Source: an uncultured Corynebacterium sp.
Lineage (GTDB): Bacteria; Actinomycetota; Actinomycetes; Mycobacteriales; Mycobacteriaceae
Direction of reading: 5' to 3'
Length of the DNA stretch: 43,354 nt
NCBI RefSeq assembly: GCF_946222985.1
Contig: NZ_CAMIFY010000019.1
Location: forward strand, 1 to 43,354
Under the pieces are notes generated by a model. It saw only the letters and a list, made by a program, of their open reading frames with translations. It searched no databases and was not told the origin of the DNA. The translations under genes and the position numbers were made by a program. Of this stretch, positions 41,050-43,354 are shown one piece after another (the stretch's first letter is position 1; every line of letters starts with the position of its first letter).

Positions 41050-41781
41050 TCAGCCCATGTGCGGGCAGTGGGCCTTGCCTGCGCCGTTCGCGGAGTTCGC
41101 GGCGTTCGCGGCGGCGGCCTCTTCTTCGGCCGGTCGGTGGCGTGCGTCGAGTTCGCGGAACAGGGTGGTGTTCAGGCGGAACGCGAGAACCGCTTCGGCG
41201 AGTACCCGGTCGCGGACGTCGTCGCGGAACTCGAGGGCGTCGAGGCGATCGCGGTAGGCGTCGCGGTAGGGCTTGATCTTGCCGAGGTCGGAGAAGTCGT
41301 AGAAGGCCGCGCCGTCGCCGTCGATGTCGTAGTGGTCGCGCAGCCGGCGCGCGATGATCTGGCCGCCCGACAGGTCGCCGAGGTAGCGGACGTAATGGTG
41401 CGCGACCAGGCACGCCGCATCCCGGGTGCGCGCCAGTTCGGTGAGCCGGTTGACGTAGGCGGCCGTCGACGGCAGCGCCTCGATCTGCGATCGCCACCGT
41501 CGGCCCACGAGGAACTCGAGGTCGCGTTCGAGGGCGCCGTGGCGCTCGAGACGCTCGTCGGCGATGGCGGCGCCCTCCGGGGTGTCGGCGACGGAGCGCA
41601 CCGCGTCCTCGAGGGCCCCGTAGATGAACCACAGCTGGCCGGCGAGGTCGGCGGCGGCGCAGGCGTTGAGCTCGCCGTCGAGAAGCGAGGTCATGAAGCC
41701 GGAGTGCTCGGCGTCGTCGTGGGCGGCGGCGGTGGCCTCCCGCAGTCGGATGGTCAGGCGGTCGGTGGTCGTCTGGAGCAT
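41050..41781 (-). CDS. hmuO: Heme oxygenase HmuO
   Basis: This 243-residue cytoplasmic enzyme cleaves imported heme to biliverdin, CO and iron. The proximal heme ligand is His21 in TAAAHDDAEHSGFM, equivalent to His20 of C. diphtheriae HmuO. The distal helix is seen as YLGDLSGGQ (G135-Q141). FYDFSDLGKIKPYRDAYR and FRLNTTLFREL complete the fold. A 30-residue Ala-rich tail ends AHCPHMG, with Cys and His that might bind heme or metal. GGAGGGG precedes the ATG. It lies 94 bases downstream of hmuV on the same strand. Confidence 0.93.
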   Translation of the reverse strand: MLQTTTDRLTIRLREATAAAHDDAEHSGFMTSLLDGELNACAAADLAGQLWFIYGALEDAVRSVADTPEGAAIADERLERHGALERDLEFLVGRRWRSQIEALPSTAAYVNRLTELARTRDAACLVAHHYVRYLGDLSGGQIIARRLRDHYDIDGDGAAFYDFSDLGKIKPYRDAYRDRLDALEFRDDVRDRVLAEAVLAFRLNTTLFRELDARHRPAEEEAAAANAANSANGAGKAHCPHMG

Positions 41782-41875
41782 GTCGCCCCTCCTTCGGTCG
41801 GTGGTGTCGTCGGGTGGATTCGGTGGTCGGGTTCGGCCCGTGGAGTCGGTGCGGTCGGTGGATTGGTGCGTTTGG

Positions 41876-42706
41876 TCAACGTCGTCGGTGCCCCTCTCCG
41901 CGCGCCGGCACGATGACGGGATTGCCCCTCGAGTCGGCGAGCACCTCGACGTCGAGGCCGTAGACCTCGCCGATGAGATCGGCGGTGAGGATCTCCGCCG
42001 GGTCCCCCGCCGCCACGACGCGACCACCGTCGAGCACGACGACGTCGTCGGCGTGGGCGGCCGCGGCGGCCAGGTCGTGGAGGACCACGACGACCGTCGC
42101 CCCGGCGCTCGCCCGACCGGAGGCCAGATCGAGGATCGCTTCGGCGTGACGCAGGTCGAGGGCGGCGGTGGGTTCGTCGAGAAGCAGCACGGGCGTGTCC
42201 TGCATGAGCACCCGCGCGCAGTGCACGCGAGCCAACTCGCCGCCGGAGAGCACGGTGACGGGGCGATCGAGCAGGTGGGCGACGTCGCAGTCGCCGATCA
42301 CGCGGGCGCGCAACGCCGGGTCCGGCTCGCCCCAGGGGGCGCGACCGAACTCGATGACTTCCCCGGCGGTGAACGGCACCGTCGCCGGGTGCGATTGCGG
42401 CAGGACCGCCCGCACGCGCGCTCGATCGCGGATGGGCATCGTCGCCAGATCGACGTCGCCCGAGGGCGCGTCACCCCAGATCACCGAGCCGGCCGCGGGC
42501 GCTTCGTCACCGGCCAGGGCGGCGAGCAACGTGGATTTGCCCGCGCCGTTGGGCCCGACGAGGGCGGTGACGCGGCCGGGTGCGGCGTCGACGGTGACGT
42601 CGTCAAGCAGGGTCCGTCCCGACTTGCGCACGGTGACCCCGGCTGCGGCCAGGCCGCGGCGGGTGCGCGGGGCGACGAGGATGTCGCGGATGTCGGGGGC
42701 CTTCAT
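41876..42706 (-). CDS. hmuV: Heme ABC transporter ATP-binding protein HmuV
   Basis: This 276-residue ATPase energises heme import with HmuU. Walker A is GPNGAGKST (51-59), the signature is VLSGGELAR, Walker B VLLLDEPTAALDLRHAE, and the switch His is in VVLHDLAAAAAHAD. RAVLPQSHPATVPFTAGEVIEFGR is typical of iron/heme importer ATPases. Its ATG overlaps the hmuU TGA (ATGA), so the two are translationally coupled. Confidence 0.93.
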   Translation of the reverse strand: MKAPDIRDILVAPRTRRGLAAAGVTVRKSGRTLLDDVTVDAAPGRVTALVGPNGAGKSTLLAALAGDEAPAAGSVIWGDAPSGDVDLATMPIRDRARVRAVLPQSHPATVPFTAGEVIEFGRAPWGEPDPALRARVIGDCDVAHLLDRPVTVLSGGELARVHCARVLMQDTPVLLLDEPTAALDLRHAEAILDLASGRASAGATVVVVLHDLAAAAAHADDVVVLDGGRVVAAGDPAEILTADLIGEVYGLDVEVLADSRGNPVIVPARGEGHRRR

Positions 42707-43354
42707 CGCCGCACCGCCCGTCCGCCGCGCAACAGCAGCCAGAAGAACAGCGGGCCGCCGACCAGCGACGTCAGCATGCCCAGTGGCAGATCCGCGCCCG
42801 CGACGAGGGTGCGCGCGGCGAGGTCGGCGAGCGTGGCCACCAGCGCGCCGCCGAGCAGCGACGCCGGCAGCAGCGCCCGGTGGCCGGGCCCGAGGATGAG
42901 CCGCAGCGCATGCGGCACGACCAGGCCGATGAAGACGATGATCCCCGAAAACGCCACGCCGACGGCCACGACGAGTGCGGTCGCCGCGATGACGATCCGA
43001 CGCAGCTTGACGACGTCGACGCCCAGATGACCGGCCTGCGCTTCCCCCAAACCGAGAAGGTCGAGCCGGCTCGCCAGGGCCCACATGACGACGGCGGCGG
43101 GCACGGTGACGGCGGCGACGATGGCCGTCGACGTCCAATCCCCGCCGGCGAAGCTGCCCATCTGCCAGAAGACGATCCGGTCGCGGGCGGCCGGTTCGGC
43201 GATGAAGGTCAGGCCCGAGACGATGCCGCCGCACACCGCGTTGACGGCGACGCCGACGAGGATGATGCGGGCGACGTCGCGGCCGCCGCGCGCCGTGGCG
43301 GCGACGATGGCCGTGGCCGCCGCGCCGCCGAGGAACGCACCGCCGGCGATGGCC
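42703..43354 (-). CDS. hmuU: Heme ABC transporter permease HmuU (5' end beyond window)
   Basis: The C-terminal 217 residues of a FecCD-type permease are present; the frame is open to the right edge. Features are AARDRIVFWQMGSFAGGDW, GEAQAGHLGVDV (the loop contacting the ATPase), AFSGIIVFIGLVVPHALRL, and GMLTSLVGGPLFFWLLLR at the end, all hallmarks of BtuC/HmuU permeases. A hmuT lipoprotein gene would be expected further right. Confidence 0.92.
   Translation of the reverse strand, partial: AIAGGAFLGGAAATAIVAATARGGRDVARIILVGVAVNAVCGGIVSGLTFIAEPAARDRIVFWQMGSFAGGDWTSTAIVAAVTVPAAVVMWALASRLDLLGLGEAQAGHLGVDVVKLRRIVIAATALVVAVGVAFSGIIVFIGLVVPHALRLILGPGHRALLPASLLGGALVATLADLAARTLVAGADLPLGMLTSLVGGPLFFWLLLRGGRAVRR

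Noticed and set aside
41782..41875. DtxR iron box upstream of hmuO
   Set aside because: No sequence close to the 19-bp DtxR palindrome is visible in the 94-base gap; control may lie beyond the right edge.

Overview
The window looks like a chromosomal segment of a high-GC, mycolate-type Corynebacterium or close relative. The evidence is the arabinogalactan gene set (Wzm/Wzt, GlfT1, GlfT2, GtrA, DprE1, DprE2, AftA) with a single large Emb arabinosyltransferase in place of the mycobacterial EmbC/A/B trio. A mycothiol-type arsenate reductase, an HmuO-type heme oxygenase with hmuUV, and the order quinone oxidoreductase / class V aminotransferase-like / ABC exporter / GlfT1, which parallels M. tuberculosis Rv3777-Rv3783, point the same way. 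The species call is inference.

Layout. 1-475: 3' remnant of an IS30-family transposase. 526-8086: about 7.5 kb bounded by two identical same-strand tRNA-Arg(ACG) genes. It holds a twice-frameshifted acyltransferase, a divergent arsenic locus (acr3-arsC facing arsR-arsO-like), a luciferase-like monooxygenase, and a TetR regulator facing a membrane protein across three operator-like palindromes. 8090-15030: tRNA-Ser(GCT), the aminotransferase pat, two tandem SxxK/SDN lipoproteins, two proteins built as Gly/Pro-rich cytoplasmic arm - TM - extracytoplasmic domain (one with a collagen-like arm), and a secreted protein. 15415-16796: tRNA-Ser(TGA) and a quinone oxidoreductase. 16797-35699: the arabinogalactan region. 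It is interrupted at 23.86-27.87 kb by a block with a DUF559 nuclease-like gene, three 85-bp hairpin elements, a pRiA4b ORF-3-like gene and two small unknown genes. 35787-41020: a NUDIX-LOG fusion, a GH25 lysozyme and an M13 peptidase. 41050-43354: hmuO-hmuV-hmuU, running off the right edge.

How the genes work together. Wzm/Wzt export the lipid-linked galactan that GlfT1 starts and GlfT2 extends. DprE1/DprE2 make decaprenyl-phospho-arabinose, AftA primes the galactan with arabinose, and Emb extends the arabinan. The arsenic genes reduce arsenate, expel arsenite and sense it through a cysteine-site ArsR. The heme genes import heme and cleave it to release iron.

The best candidate for something undescribed is the DUF559 gene (AbiEi-like N-terminus plus Vsr-like C-terminal domain) bracketed by three near-identical 85-bp stem-loops. 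A spaced direct-repeat motif shared by two secreted-protein promoters, and a dispersed intergenic motif (TCGCTTTACGACG and variants), also deserve a look.
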